The notes below the pieces were generated by a model. The model did not search any database. It saw only the letters and a list, made by a program, of their open reading frames with translations, and was not told where the DNA came from. A DNA stretch of 64,000 nucleotides from Westiellopsis prolifica IICB1 (GTDB lineage Bacteria; Cyanobacteriota; Cyanobacteriia; Cyanobacteriales; Nostocaceae): NCBI RefSeq assembly GCF_004323185.1, contig NZ_NAPS01000002.1:347807-411806 (forward strand), read 5' to 3'. The position numbers and the translations under genes were made by a program. Positions 56,623 through 64,000 of this stretch are shown one piece after another (position 1 is the first letter of the stretch; each line of letters opens with the position of its first letter).

Positions 56623-57603
56623 TTACCTCAGCCAACGCGCTGCGTCTTTAGCGTGGTAGGTCAAAATTAAATCTGCACCAGACCGTTTAAAGCCAGTTAA
56701 AGTTTCCATGACCACGCGCTGTTCATCAATCCAGCCGTTGAGGGCTGCGGCTTTGACCATAGAATATTCACCAGAAACGTTGTAAGCAGCAACAGGTAAG
56801 TTGCTAGCTTGTTTCACACGCCAGATGATATCCATGTAAGCCAAAGCTGGCTTCACCATCAGCATATCAGCGCCTTCGGCGATATCCAATTCTATTTCTT
56901 TGATGGCTTCGCGGGAGTTACCGGGGTCCATTTGATAGGTGCGGCGATCGCCAAATTGGGGTGCTGAGTCTGCTGCATCCCGGAATGGACCGTAGTAAGC
57001 CGAAGCGTACTTGGCAGCATAAGACAAAATTGGTGTGTCTTGGAAACCAGCTTCATCCAAACCAGCGCGAATTGCTTGCACAAATCCATCCATCATCCCG
57101 GAAGGTGCAATAATGTCAGCGCCTGCTTTTGCTTGGGAAACGGCGGTTTTCTTGAGTAATTCCAGGGTGGGGTCATTTAAAACTCGTCCTGACAAATCAC
57201 CAACTTGCAAATAACCGCAGTGACCATGACTGGTATATTCACACAAACAAGTGTCAGCAATGATAATCAAATCTGGTACTGCTTCTTTCACCGCGGTTGC
57301 AGCTTTCTGAACGATACCGCAATCATGCCATGCGCCTGTAGCATCGACATCTTTATCGGCTGGAATACCAAATAAAATAATGGCGGGAATTCCCAAGTCG
57401 TAAACTTCTTTTGCCTCTTCGACAATTTTATCTATCGACAGCTGATAGACACCAGGCATAGATTTGACTTCGTTGGCGATCGCTTCACCTGGGACAGCAA
57501 ACAAAGGGTAAATCAAGTCGCTGGTGGTAAGAACAGTTTCACGTACCATCCGGCGGAGTTGGGGATGGGTACGCAGACGGCGGGGGCGATGGGTTGGAAA
57601 CAT
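56623..57603 (-). CDS. hemB: Delta-aminolevulinic acid dehydratase (porphobilinogen synthase)
   Basis: A 326-residue enzyme that condenses two 5-aminolevulinate to porphobilinogen, for chlorophyll, haem, bilins and cobalamin. Motifs are [29 protein letters not shown], the cysteine-containing metal segment [15 protein letters not shown] (about 118-132), active-site lysines in APSGMMDG...[18 protein letters not shown] and [13 protein letters not shown]. It has the expected length. The 394-bp spacer upstream has no recognised gene. Confidence 0.95.
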   Translation of the reverse strand: MFPTHRPRRLRTHPQLRRMVRETVLTTSDLIYPLFAVPGEAIANEVKSMPGVYQLSIDKIVEEAKEVYDLGIPAIILFGIPADKDVDATGAWHDCGIVQKAATAVKEAVPDLIIIADTCLCEYTSHGHCGYLQVGDLSGRVLNDPTLELLKKTAVSQAKAGADIIAPSGMMDGFVQAIRAGLDEAGFQDTPILSYAAKYASAYYGPFRDAADSAPQFGDRRTYQMDPGNSREAIKEIELDIAEGADMLMVKPALAYMDIIWRVKQASNLPVAAYNVSGEYSMVKAAALNGWIDEQRVVMETLTGFKRSGADLILTYHAKDAARWLR

Positions 57604-57997
57604 AAATTTTTATGAAGAAAAAACACAAATGGACAAATAACAAAGCGTCACAGACTTGCGGTAAAAACCCGCTTTGGAAGGACACACTACAAACAGCGCT
57701 TAACTGTCCTCTGCCCTACACCTGATGAGGTTGTGGGGCAATTTTGTATTTTACAACTTGCTTGTCATTTATCTTCTAAAAAAGACAAGAAAGTATATAA
57801 AACTTTCCATCAATATATATAGATGGGCTTGATTAAAAATTTGTGATGAGATATGTGTGAGGCGCAATGATCATCGATAATCAAAACACAGGTTATTACC
57901 TATTACCAATAGGCGATGACCCTGAATCTACAAGCCACCTGTTTATTTTATCTATTCATAAGTGACTTGATCTAACCGGATAAAAATTGATTTTTTC
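57604..57997. other. Spacer upstream of hemB and downstream of the DUF4870 gene
   Basis: 394 bp without a gene. It holds several short pairings (GGACA...TGTCC at 57680-57710 and CCCTAC...GTGGGG at 57713-57738), which could give a folded 5' leader for hemB on the minus strand. No known riboswitch class is recognised. Confidence 0.4.
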
Positions 57998-58339
57998 CTA
58001 AACAAGTCGGAGAATGAAGGGATAACGAAAAGGTTTTTCCGTATTAGTTAAAACATTAAAAAGCGCCCAAATTGTTAATCCCCAGTGAACTAAAAACCAT
58101 AAACCCGCTAAAGGTATCAACAAACCAAAACTCACCCAAATCAAAACACCGATAATAGTCCCATAAAACCAGACATTAAAATGAAAATTAATGGCTTCTT
58201 TGGCGTTTTCTTTTACAACAGGATCTTCTGTTGCAAAGAGGATGAAAATTGGTATTCCAATCGATACTAATGTGGTACTCAAAAAGATCGCTGCATGAGA
58301 AAGTGCTGATAAAAGCTTGCGCTTGTCCGTGTCGTACAT
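57998..58339 (-). CDS. DUF4870 membrane protein
   Basis: A 113-residue membrane protein of the DUF4870 family (Tic20-like fold in some classifications). Three hydrophobic segments are visible (about 12-32, 52-72 and 76-98) with the family signatures LSALSHAAIF at the start, KENAKEAINFHFNVW in the loop, and a C-terminal EKPFRYPFILRLV. The function is unknown. Confidence 0.88.
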   Translation of the reverse strand: MYDTDKRKLLSALSHAAIFLSTTLVSIGIPIFILFATEDPVVKENAKEAINFHFNVWFYGTIIGVLIWVSFGLLIPLAGLWFLVHWGLTIWALFNVLTNTEKPFRYPFILRLV

Positions 58340-58593
58340 TTCTCTGTTCCTTATACATTAGGTGCTATTTTGGGTAAAGTCTGTGGAGGATGAAGTTTGA
58401 AGTCAGTAAACACTAAACAGTGATCAGTGATTCATTGGTAGCTGTGAACTGGTAACTGATAACTGATAACTGAATTTGCCTCCTGTCTTCAAGTCCATTA
58501 AGAACCTACCATGAGCATCGTTGTCTTAAGATAAAAAGACTCGCTAAAGTTGGAAAAAGTAAAGTTAGATTTAATTTACAAGTAGATACAGTT

Positions 58594-60225
58594 ATGTCAA
58601 CTGACCTTGAGTTAGAACTTCACAAAGCAGTTGAACTTCGTCGCAATTTTGCGATTATTTCTCACCCGGATGCTGGTAAAACTACACTCACAGAAAAACT
58701 CCTGTTGTACGGAGGTGCTATTCACGAAGCCGGTGCAGTCAAAGCCCGACGCGCCCAGCGCAAAGCGACTTCTGACTGGATGGCAATGGAACAACAACGG
58801 GGTATTTCCATTACTTCCACAGTGTTACAATTTACCTACCAAAACTGTCAGATCAATTTACTAGATACTCCTGGACACCAGGATTTTAGTGAAGATACTT
58901 ATCGGACTCTGGCGGCGGCAGATAATGCAGTGATGTTAATTGATGCTGCTAAAGGTTTGGAACCCCAAACACGCAAACTGTTTGAAGTTTGTAAAATGCG
59001 GGGTATTCCCATTTTCACATTTGTGAACAAACTTGACCGCCCCGGACGAGAACCCCTAGAACTGCTAGATGAAATTGAGCAAGAATTAGGATTGCAGACC
59101 TATGCAGTCAACTGGCCCATTGGTATGGGCGATCGCTTTAAAGGTGTCTTCGATCGCCACAAACAACAAATTCACCTGTTTGAACGTAGCGCCCACGGTA
59201 GTAAAGAAGCGGTTAATACAGTTGTTGATTTGGGAAATCCCCAAATTGAAGAACTGTTAGAACAAGACCTTTACTATCAGCTCAAAAACGACTTAGAACT
59301 ATTAGAAGGGGCGGGAGCAGACCTAGATTTAGATTTAGTACACCAAGGCAAAATGACACCTGTTTTCTTTGGTAGTGCGATGACTAACTTTGGGGTTGAG
59401 TTATTCCTCAAGTATTTTCTAGACTACGCCCTTAAACCAGGTCCACACAGCAGTAGTGTAGGTGAAGTTGAACCCGAATATCCCGAATTTTCTGGGTTTG
59501 TGTTCAAGCTGCAAGCCAATATGGACCCCAAACACCGCGATCGCGTGGCGTTTGTGCGTGTCTGTACAGGGAAATTTGAAAAAGATATGACGGTCAATCA
59601 CGCCCGCACAGGTAAAGTTGTTCGTTTGTCTCGTCCGCAAAAACTTTTTGCTCAAGAACGAGAATCTATTGATGTCGCCTACCCTGGTGATGTGATTGGT
59701 TTAAATAATCCCGGTGTTTTTGCAATCGGGGATACAATTTACACTGGGCAAAAGTTGGAATATGAGGGAATTCCTTATTTCTCTCCAGAGTTGTTTGCGA
59801 CTCTCCGCAACCCTAACCCATCTAAATTCAAGCAATTTCAAAAAGGCGTTTCGGAATTGCGTGAAGAAGGGGCTGTGCAGATTATGTACTCAACAGATGA
59901 AGCCAAACGCGATCCAATTTTGGCTGCGGTAGGTCAATTGCAATTCGAGGTGGTGCAATTCCGTCTCATGAATGAATATGGAGTTGAAACCATACTGGAT
60001 TTATTACCCTACAGCGTTGCGCGTTGGGTAGAAGGTGGTTGGGAAGCATTGACCAAAATCGGACGCTTGTTCAATACAACCACAGTCAAAGACAGCATGG
60101 GGCGCCCAGTTTTATTATTTCGTAATGAGTGGAATTGCCATCAATTACAAGAAGATCAACCTGATCTGAAATTAAGTGCGATCGCCCCGGTTTATTCTAG
60201 TCAACAACCAGTGGTTAATGGGTAA
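58594..60225 (+). CDS. prfC: Peptide chain release factor 3
   Basis: A 543-residue GTPase that releases RF1/RF2 from the ribosome after termination. The G1 motif is [10 protein letters not shown] (about 23-32), G3 is [13 protein letters not shown], and G4 is [11 protein letters not shown]. Domain II starts with [24 protein letters not shown], and the C-terminal domain has [21 protein letters not shown]. The length matches the family. An ATTGGTA repeat follows the stop. prmC, which modifies RF1/RF2, is in the same window but not linked. Confidence 0.95.
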   Translation: MSTDLELELHKAVELRRNFAIISHPDAGKTTLTEKLLLYGGAIHEAGAVKARRAQRKATSDWMAMEQQRGISITSTVLQFTYQNCQINLLDTPGHQDFSEDTYRTLAAADNAVMLIDAAKGLEPQTRKLFEVCKMRGIPIFTFVNKLDRPGREPLELLDEIEQELGLQTYAVNWPIGMGDRFKGVFDRHKQQIHLFERSAHGSKEAVNTVVDLGNPQIEELLEQDLYYQLKNDLELLEGAGADLDLDLVHQGKMTPVFFGSAMTNFGVELFLKYFLDYALKPGPHSSSVGEVEPEYPEFSGFVFKLQANMDPKHRDRVAFVRVCTGKFEKDMTVNHARTGKVVRLSRPQKLFAQERESIDVAYPGDVIGLNNPGVFAIGDTIYTGQKLEYEGIPYFSPELFATLRNPNPSKFKQFQKGVSELREEGAVQIMYSTDEAKRDPILAAVGQLQFEVVQFRLMNEYGVETILDLLPYSVARWVEGGWEALTKIGRLFNTTTVKDSMGRPVLLFRNEWNCHQLQEDQPDLKLSAIAPVYSSQQPVVNG

Positions 60226-60260
60226 TTGGTAATTGGTAATTGGTAATTGGTAAAAATTTA
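60215..60260. repeat. Heptad repeat GGTAATT
   Basis: About five consecutive GGTAATT units follow the prfC stop codon, preceding the M48-like gene. An inverted TACCCATTACC lies at 60267-60277. Confidence 0.85.
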
Positions 60261-60309
60261 CCCGTTACCCATTACCACTAACAATATAGTTATTGGAGTG
60301 CAAACTACT

Positions 60310-62625
60310 ATGCCTTCACATTCTGAACCATCTTTGAAGGCTGGTTTAACCGCCCTGAAGCAAGGAGATTATCAAACAGCAAAAACCATATTAGAAGATA
60401 TTGTCAGTAGTCATGGCGATCGCACGGCAGTTATCCAAGCGGAAATCGGCTTAGTTGTCGTTTATACACGTATTGGGGAAGTTGCAGCAGCGATCGCATT
60501 ATGCGAAACTCTGGTTGAAAACGAACGCCCACAAGTTAAAGAATGGGCTGAACGTTCTCTAGAACAAATCAAAAAACGCTATCAAAATGATGATGGGTCT
60601 ACTGCTGACGTCACTGGATTTATCCCCTGGGATAATTCTTCACCAGTGGTGGAATCTCAGCAGTCGCAAACAGAGAACGCCCAGATGCACGAACGCCAAG
60701 AGGCGGACAACACAAGCATCGAGCAAACACCAGCCCGCAGTTTGCGAGTACCTACATTTGGCGGAAATCAAACGCGAGGTTGGCTAGCTTCAGCAGCTTC
60801 CACACCCGGCGCGTCTGTACCAAAAACCTCATCTTTACCAATTCCTCAACCCCCCAACTCTGGGATTACTGTTAATCAGGAAAAAGTCAAACCACCTACG
60901 ATTTACTGGCGACAAGCAGGACGCGCTAAAGTATGGCAACCCCTACCAAAGCGAGGTTTAAAATTATTGTGCTTACTCCAAGCAGGAACATGCATAGCGC
61001 TGTTTTGGGTAATCAAAACGCTGCTGGTGTCGGTAATGAGATTTATTAATGATGCCTTTGTTAAATTACCTTTTTTAGAGCCATTACAGCTTTTATATAG
61101 AGACCCTACAAGTATTTTGGTGGTTTTGATTTTCGTTTTGTTCTGTTTATCTCCTTGGTTGTTGGATCGATTACTGACAAAGTTTTACGGTCAACGAGAA
61201 TTAGAAAAAGACGTTTTGCATCGCCATAGCAAAGAGACAGCACGAGTTTTACAACGCTATTGTCAACAACGAGGCTGGCGGACACCAAAATTATTTGTCC
61301 TACCAATGACAGCACCAGTTGCTTTGTGTTATGGTCATTTACCTCGGACAGGCAGAATTGTAGTTAGTCAAGGGTTATTAGAGCAACTCACAAATGATGA
61401 AATTGCCACAATCTATGCCAGTCAATTAGGACAGATTGCTCACTGGGATTGTGCTGTGATGTCTTTGTTACTAGTAGTAACAATTCCGATTTACCAGCTA
61501 TATCAGTTATTGGGACAGTGGGGAGATACAAAAACCCAACCGATCTGGCGTGGGATTTTTAGTGTACTGACAAGTCTGGTTTATGGTTTGTGGTGGTTGC
61601 TGACAGCAACTGGTTTATGGTTGTCCCAGCGACGGCTTTATTGGTGCGATCGCGTAGCGGCGGAAGTTACTGGTAATCCTAATGCTTTAGTCCGTGCTTT
61701 ACTGAAAATGGCTATTGGTATTGCTGGTGATGTCCAAAAACAAGAACACACCAGTTGGCAGCTAGAAAGCTTAAATCTAGTTATACCCGTAGGCTATAAA
61801 CAAAGTTTGTGGTTGGGTAGTATGGCTGGTTATACTACCTTTGAATCTCTGTTGATCTGGGATTGTGTTAATCCTTATCGATGGTGGTTTGTGATTAATA
61901 ATACTCATCCTTTAATCGGCGATCGCGCCCTGCGTCTGTGTAAAATCGCTCGTCTTTGGCACGTAGACCCAGAATTATATCTCGAAAGCCAACAGCCTTT
62001 AAGAATTAAACCTCAGTCTTTTTTATTACAAATTGCTCCTTGGTTAGGAATTCCCTTAGGCGTTGCGTTTGGGGGTCTGATCTGGTTAATTTGGCAAACT
62101 CTGTTCGCACTCAAACTTTTAAACTTGAAATGGATTTATGAGGACTGGAATTTTATCAATGGCTGTATGCTCATTGGTTTTAGTATCGGCGTTTTGCTGC
62201 GGATAAATTATTTCTTTTCAAACATTAAACCTGCAACTGTCCAAACTGATGACCAATTACCCAACCTGTTAACTAATCCAGCTAGCATTCCTATTGATAG
62301 TATCGGTGTGCGTCTTGTCGGAAAGTTATTAGGTCGTCGAGGTACTAGCAACTGTTTGGCACAAGATTTAGTTTTGCAATCTCACACAGGTTTAGTCAAA
62401 CTACATCACATTTCTTGGCTAGGACAGCATGTCAATCCTCAAGAATTAATCGGACGTCAGATCACAGTCACTGGCTGGTTACGACGCGGAGCAACACCTT
62501 GGATTGATGTGCAAACCCTACAAACTCAAGGCGGAAAAATCGTTAACAGTCCTCACCCGATTTGGTCTATCGTCTTAGCAGTCACAGCAGAGGTTTGGGG
62601 AGCATATATTCTTCTGAGGGGATAG
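60310..62625 (+). CDS. M48 peptidase-like membrane protein with degenerate active site
   Basis: A 771-residue protein. N-terminal TPR-like region (about 5-90, LKAGLTALKQGDYQTAKTILEDIV), a Pro/Ser-rich linker, then a membrane-embedded M48 (HtpX/CAAX-prenyl protease type) domain. In place of HExxH the protein has S371-Q-L-G-Q375 (YASQLGQIAHWD), and the third zinc ligand Glu of the SRxREYxAD motif is Leu443 (SQRRLYWCD). All zinc and catalytic residues are therefore missing. After the domain come further helices and a C-terminal beta-like domain (LVGKLLGRRGTSN ... ITVTGWLRRGATPWIDVQTLQ). Probably a pseudoenzyme. The ATG at 60310 is preferred over an upstream ATT/GTG extension from the repeat. Confidence 0.85.
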   Translation: MPSHSEPSLKAGLTALKQGDYQTAKTILEDIVSSHGDRTAVIQAEIGLVVVYTRIGEVAAAIALCETLVENERPQVKEWAERSLEQIKKRYQNDDGSTADVTGFIPWDNSSPVVESQQSQTENAQMHERQEADNTSIEQTPARSLRVPTFGGNQTRGWLASAASTPGASVPKTSSLPIPQPPNSGITVNQEKVKPPTIYWRQAGRAKVWQPLPKRGLKLLCLLQAGTCIALFWVIKTLLVSVMRFINDAFVKLPFLEPLQLLYRDPTSILVVLIFVLFCLSPWLLDRLLTKFYGQRELEKDVLHRHSKETARVLQRYCQQRGWRTPKLFVLPMTAPVALCYGHLPRTGRIVVSQGLLEQLTNDEIATIYASQLGQIAHWDCAVMSLLLVVTIPIYQLYQLLGQWGDTKTQPIWRGIFSVLTSLVYGLWWLLTATGLWLSQRRLYWCDRVAAEVTGNPNALVRALLKMAIGIAGDVQKQEHTSWQLESLNLVIPVGYKQSLWLGSMAGYTTFESLLIWDCVNPYRWWFVINNTHPLIGDRALRLCKIARLWHVDPELYLESQQPLRIKPQSFLLQIAPWLGIPLGVAFGGLIWLIWQTLFALKLLNLKWIYEDWNFINGCMLIGFSIGVLLRINYFFSNIKPATVQTDDQLPNLLTNPASIPIDSIGVRLVGKLLGRRGTSNCLAQDLVLQSHTGLVKLHHISWLGQHVNPQELIGRQITVTGWLRRGATPWIDVQTLQTQGGKIVNSPHPIWSIVLAVTAEVWGAYILLRG

Positions 62626-62710
62626 GGGATAGGGGATAGGGGAACAAGGGAGCTCTTAGCAGGGAGCAGAGGGAATAACCAATGCCCAATGCCCAATGCC
62701 CAATGCCCCT
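62618..62710. repeat. STRR heptads after the M48-like gene
   Basis: GGGGATA units (62617-62641) run out of the 3' end of the coding region. They are followed by GGGAGCA and by about four CCCAATG units (62682-62706). Confidence 0.85.
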
Positions 62711-62812
62711 TGACCCTTGACCAGCAACTTGAGAATGTAAATAAATATTGCAAAATATTTCTGATTCTGTTACATTTATTTACATAAACGGAAGCAACCA
62801 GTATAACTCAAT

Positions 62813-62912
62813 CACCAAGCTCGGTAATGGGACTCGGCTGTTTGTCCAAATCAATCCCCTTTTCTCCTTTCAACACAGCAGCAAATCAACCAGCCACAGG
62901 CTGGTTTTTGTT
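62813..62912 (+). ncRNA. Candidate small RNA with its own terminator
   Basis: TATAAC at 62802-62807 is a possible -10, and a terminator hairpin AACCAGCC (62888-62895) / GGCTGGTT (62899-62906) with a T-run follows about 80 bp later. The segment between contains no ORF and includes an internal near-dyad GCTCGG..ACTCGGCTG. Length about 100 nt. It lies in the 684-bp gap between the M48-like gene and the RRM gene. I cannot assign it to a known family. Confidence 0.4.
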
Positions 62913-63309
62913 TCCTAAAAGTCAACTTCAAAAAGAAAAGTATTTTATGCTACGATGCTTTCATGCAAGAGTCGGAAATGTCCGTCCTAAGCTAGCTACG
63001 TAGAAAATACCGTGATAATGTAAGAAATGGTGTTTAAATATTTGGAACAAGGGCGTTGAAGTCATTTCCTGTCGTGAGCAGTAAGTTGTAAGATTCATAA
63101 ATTCTTAGAATAAAGGTATTGTGAGCGCAGTGTACGCTTTTGTATTCAACAGGCTTAATTTTGGTAAAAAACAGTATTGTAATAGGTTAATAGTTTGGAG
63201 TAAAAAACTAGGTTTGTGGCATTGTTATTCAATAGCATCTATCAAAAGCCAAAACCCGATTACTGTTTTTTGCCTGGTAGTTTTTCAATACAACTCTGGA
63301 GGTTAGTCC
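62913..63309. other. Long leader region upstream of the RRM gene
   Basis: 397 bp without a supported ORF upstream of the RNA-binding protein gene. Cyanobacterial rbp genes often have long 5' leaders, so transcription may start well upstream. The start codon is preceded by a good GGAGG (63298-63302). Confidence 0.45.
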
Positions 63310-63795
63310 ATGTCCGTTCGCCTATATATAGGTAATTTGCCTAAAGAAGAAATAGATCGTCAAGAACTGCAAGCAGTTTTTGCAGAAGAAGGTGATGCTG
63401 TCACCACTAAATTGATTAAAGACCGGAAAACTGGTAAATGTCGTGGCTTCGGTTTTCTCACGGTAAATAATGACGAACAAGCAGACCAGATTATTGAAAA
63501 ATACAATGGTCAAATGTTCAAAGACTCTCCCATCAAATTGGAAAAGGCATTACCTCGTACAAAGGGAGAGGATAATGAAGAACAAGCACCTACTAAAGCT
63601 GCTAGTCAAGGTGGTGGTCATAGCAGTGCTAGCACACCGAGAGAAAACAAAAAATCTAAGAAGCCTCGCCGTGGTGGTAGTCCCAAAGAAAGTTCTCCAG
63701 CAGGCGGCGATACAGATGCTATTCGCCCAGATCCACGCTGGGCTTCTGAGTTGGAAAAACTCAAACAAATGCTGGCTGCACAAACTACCAGTTAA
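63310..63795 (+). CDS. RNA-binding protein, single RRM
   Basis: A 161-residue protein with one N-terminal RRM (residues 3-80): RNP2 LYIGNL (5-10) and RNP1 CRGFGFLT (44-51), both intact. After it follows a charged, low-complexity tail rich in Lys, Ser, Gly and Arg (KSKKPRRGGSPKESSPAGGD) that ends in a short helical segment WASELEKLKQMLAAQ. The tail is longer and less glycine-rich than in the cold-induced Rbp proteins of Anabaena. It probably binds mRNA. GGAGG lies 7 bases before the ATG. Confidence 0.9.
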   Translation: MSVRLYIGNLPKEEIDRQELQAVFAEEGDAVTTKLIKDRKTGKCRGFGFLTVNNDEQADQIIEKYNGQMFKDSPIKLEKALPRTKGEDNEEQAPTKAASQGGGHSSASTPRENKKSKKPRRGGSPKESSPAGGDTDAIRPDPRWASELEKLKQMLAAQTTS

Positions 63796-63805
63796 TCCGC
63801 CAGTA

Positions 63806-63865
63806 GAGGTAATTAAAAATTAAAAATTCAAAATCACTTTGAACTTTTAATTTTTAATTATCTAC
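63806..63865 (+). terminator. Hairpin after the RRM gene
   Basis: GTAGAGGTAATTAAAAATTAAAA at 63804-63826 pairs imperfectly with TTTTAATTTTTAATTATCTAC at 63844-63864. Long AT-rich stem, so it may act as a terminator or be a dispersed AT palindrome. Confidence 0.5.
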
Positions 63866-64000
63866 CTTCAAGCTCTTTTCAAGCTAGCATCCCATGTGAG
63901 AAATCGCACAATCAGGGAATGAAAATATGACTCCTCCTACACCCCTACACCCCCACACACCCATTTTCAAACTAGGTGCTAGAGGTTAGAAATCAAAGGC

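Noticed and set aside
60247-60309. Upstream extension of the M48-like protein
   Set aside because: Encoded by the GGTAATT repeat and its inverted remnant; MPSHSEPS at 60310 is a natural start.

Overview
The window is chromosomal DNA of a filamentous, probably heterocyst-forming cyanobacterium (order Nostocales). The pointers are: photosystem I genes (psaF, psaJ, psaL); a dnaE gene ending in the N-terminal half of a split intein; frequent GCGATCGC (HIP1) octamers inside genes; many 7-bp-period tandem repeats (STRR) between genes; a Tic22 homologue, a fibrillin-family protein, a DUF3134 protein, an SLH/OprB porin and a PEP-CTERM protein. I cannot name the species. Almost all of the window is housekeeping core genome. 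The one clear accessory module is a type II restriction-modification system at 54.1-56.3 kb.

Layout. 0-5 kb: a 20-bp tandem array, aspC, purK, 6S RNA and fbaA. 5-11.6 kb: a fasciclin lipoprotein, a MITE-like element, a pentapeptide-repeat protein with an overlapping partner, small hypotheticals, an FAD oxidoreductase, a PEP-CTERM protein and a 444-residue protein of unknown function. 11.6-22.4 kb: split dnaE (N half), a dicarboxylate symporter, an amidase, ribBA, argC and eno. 22.8-31.9 kb: an NrdG-like radical SAM protein, a 21-bp tandem array, glyoxalase, porin, clpB, a fibrillin protein, a DUF3134 protein and mraY. 32-38.8 kb: a class A beta-lactamase-like hydrolase, a RemA-like protein next to gmk, psaL, psaJ-psaF and tsaD. 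38.9-47.6 kb: an alpha/beta hydrolase, a double-ACT protein, two GNAT paralogues, tRNA-Pro, tic22, prmC, tsaC and a degenerate histidine kinase. 47.7-54 kb: pdhB-secD-secF, an HTH/AT-hook regulator and a KefB-type antiporter. 54-64 kb: the R-M system, hemB, a DUF4870 protein, prfC, a catalytically degenerate M48 protein, a candidate small RNA and an RRM protein.

How the genes relate. tsaC and tsaD supply the first and last steps of tRNA t6A synthesis. prmC and prfC both act on translation termination. psaF, psaJ and psaL are photosystem I subunits on one strand. secD and secF overlap by 4 nt behind pdhB. In the R-M module a small HTH protein overlaps the endonuclease gene, the methyltransferase gene converges on it, and similar operator-like sequences lie upstream of both transcription units. 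That is the classic controller-protein arrangement.

The observations I rank highest are: the R-M module with its operators and near-leaderless methyltransferase; the M48 protein that has lost every zinc-binding and catalytic residue; the split intein; the palindromes with compensating core changes; and the heptameric repeats, which reach into the 3' end of one coding sequence.
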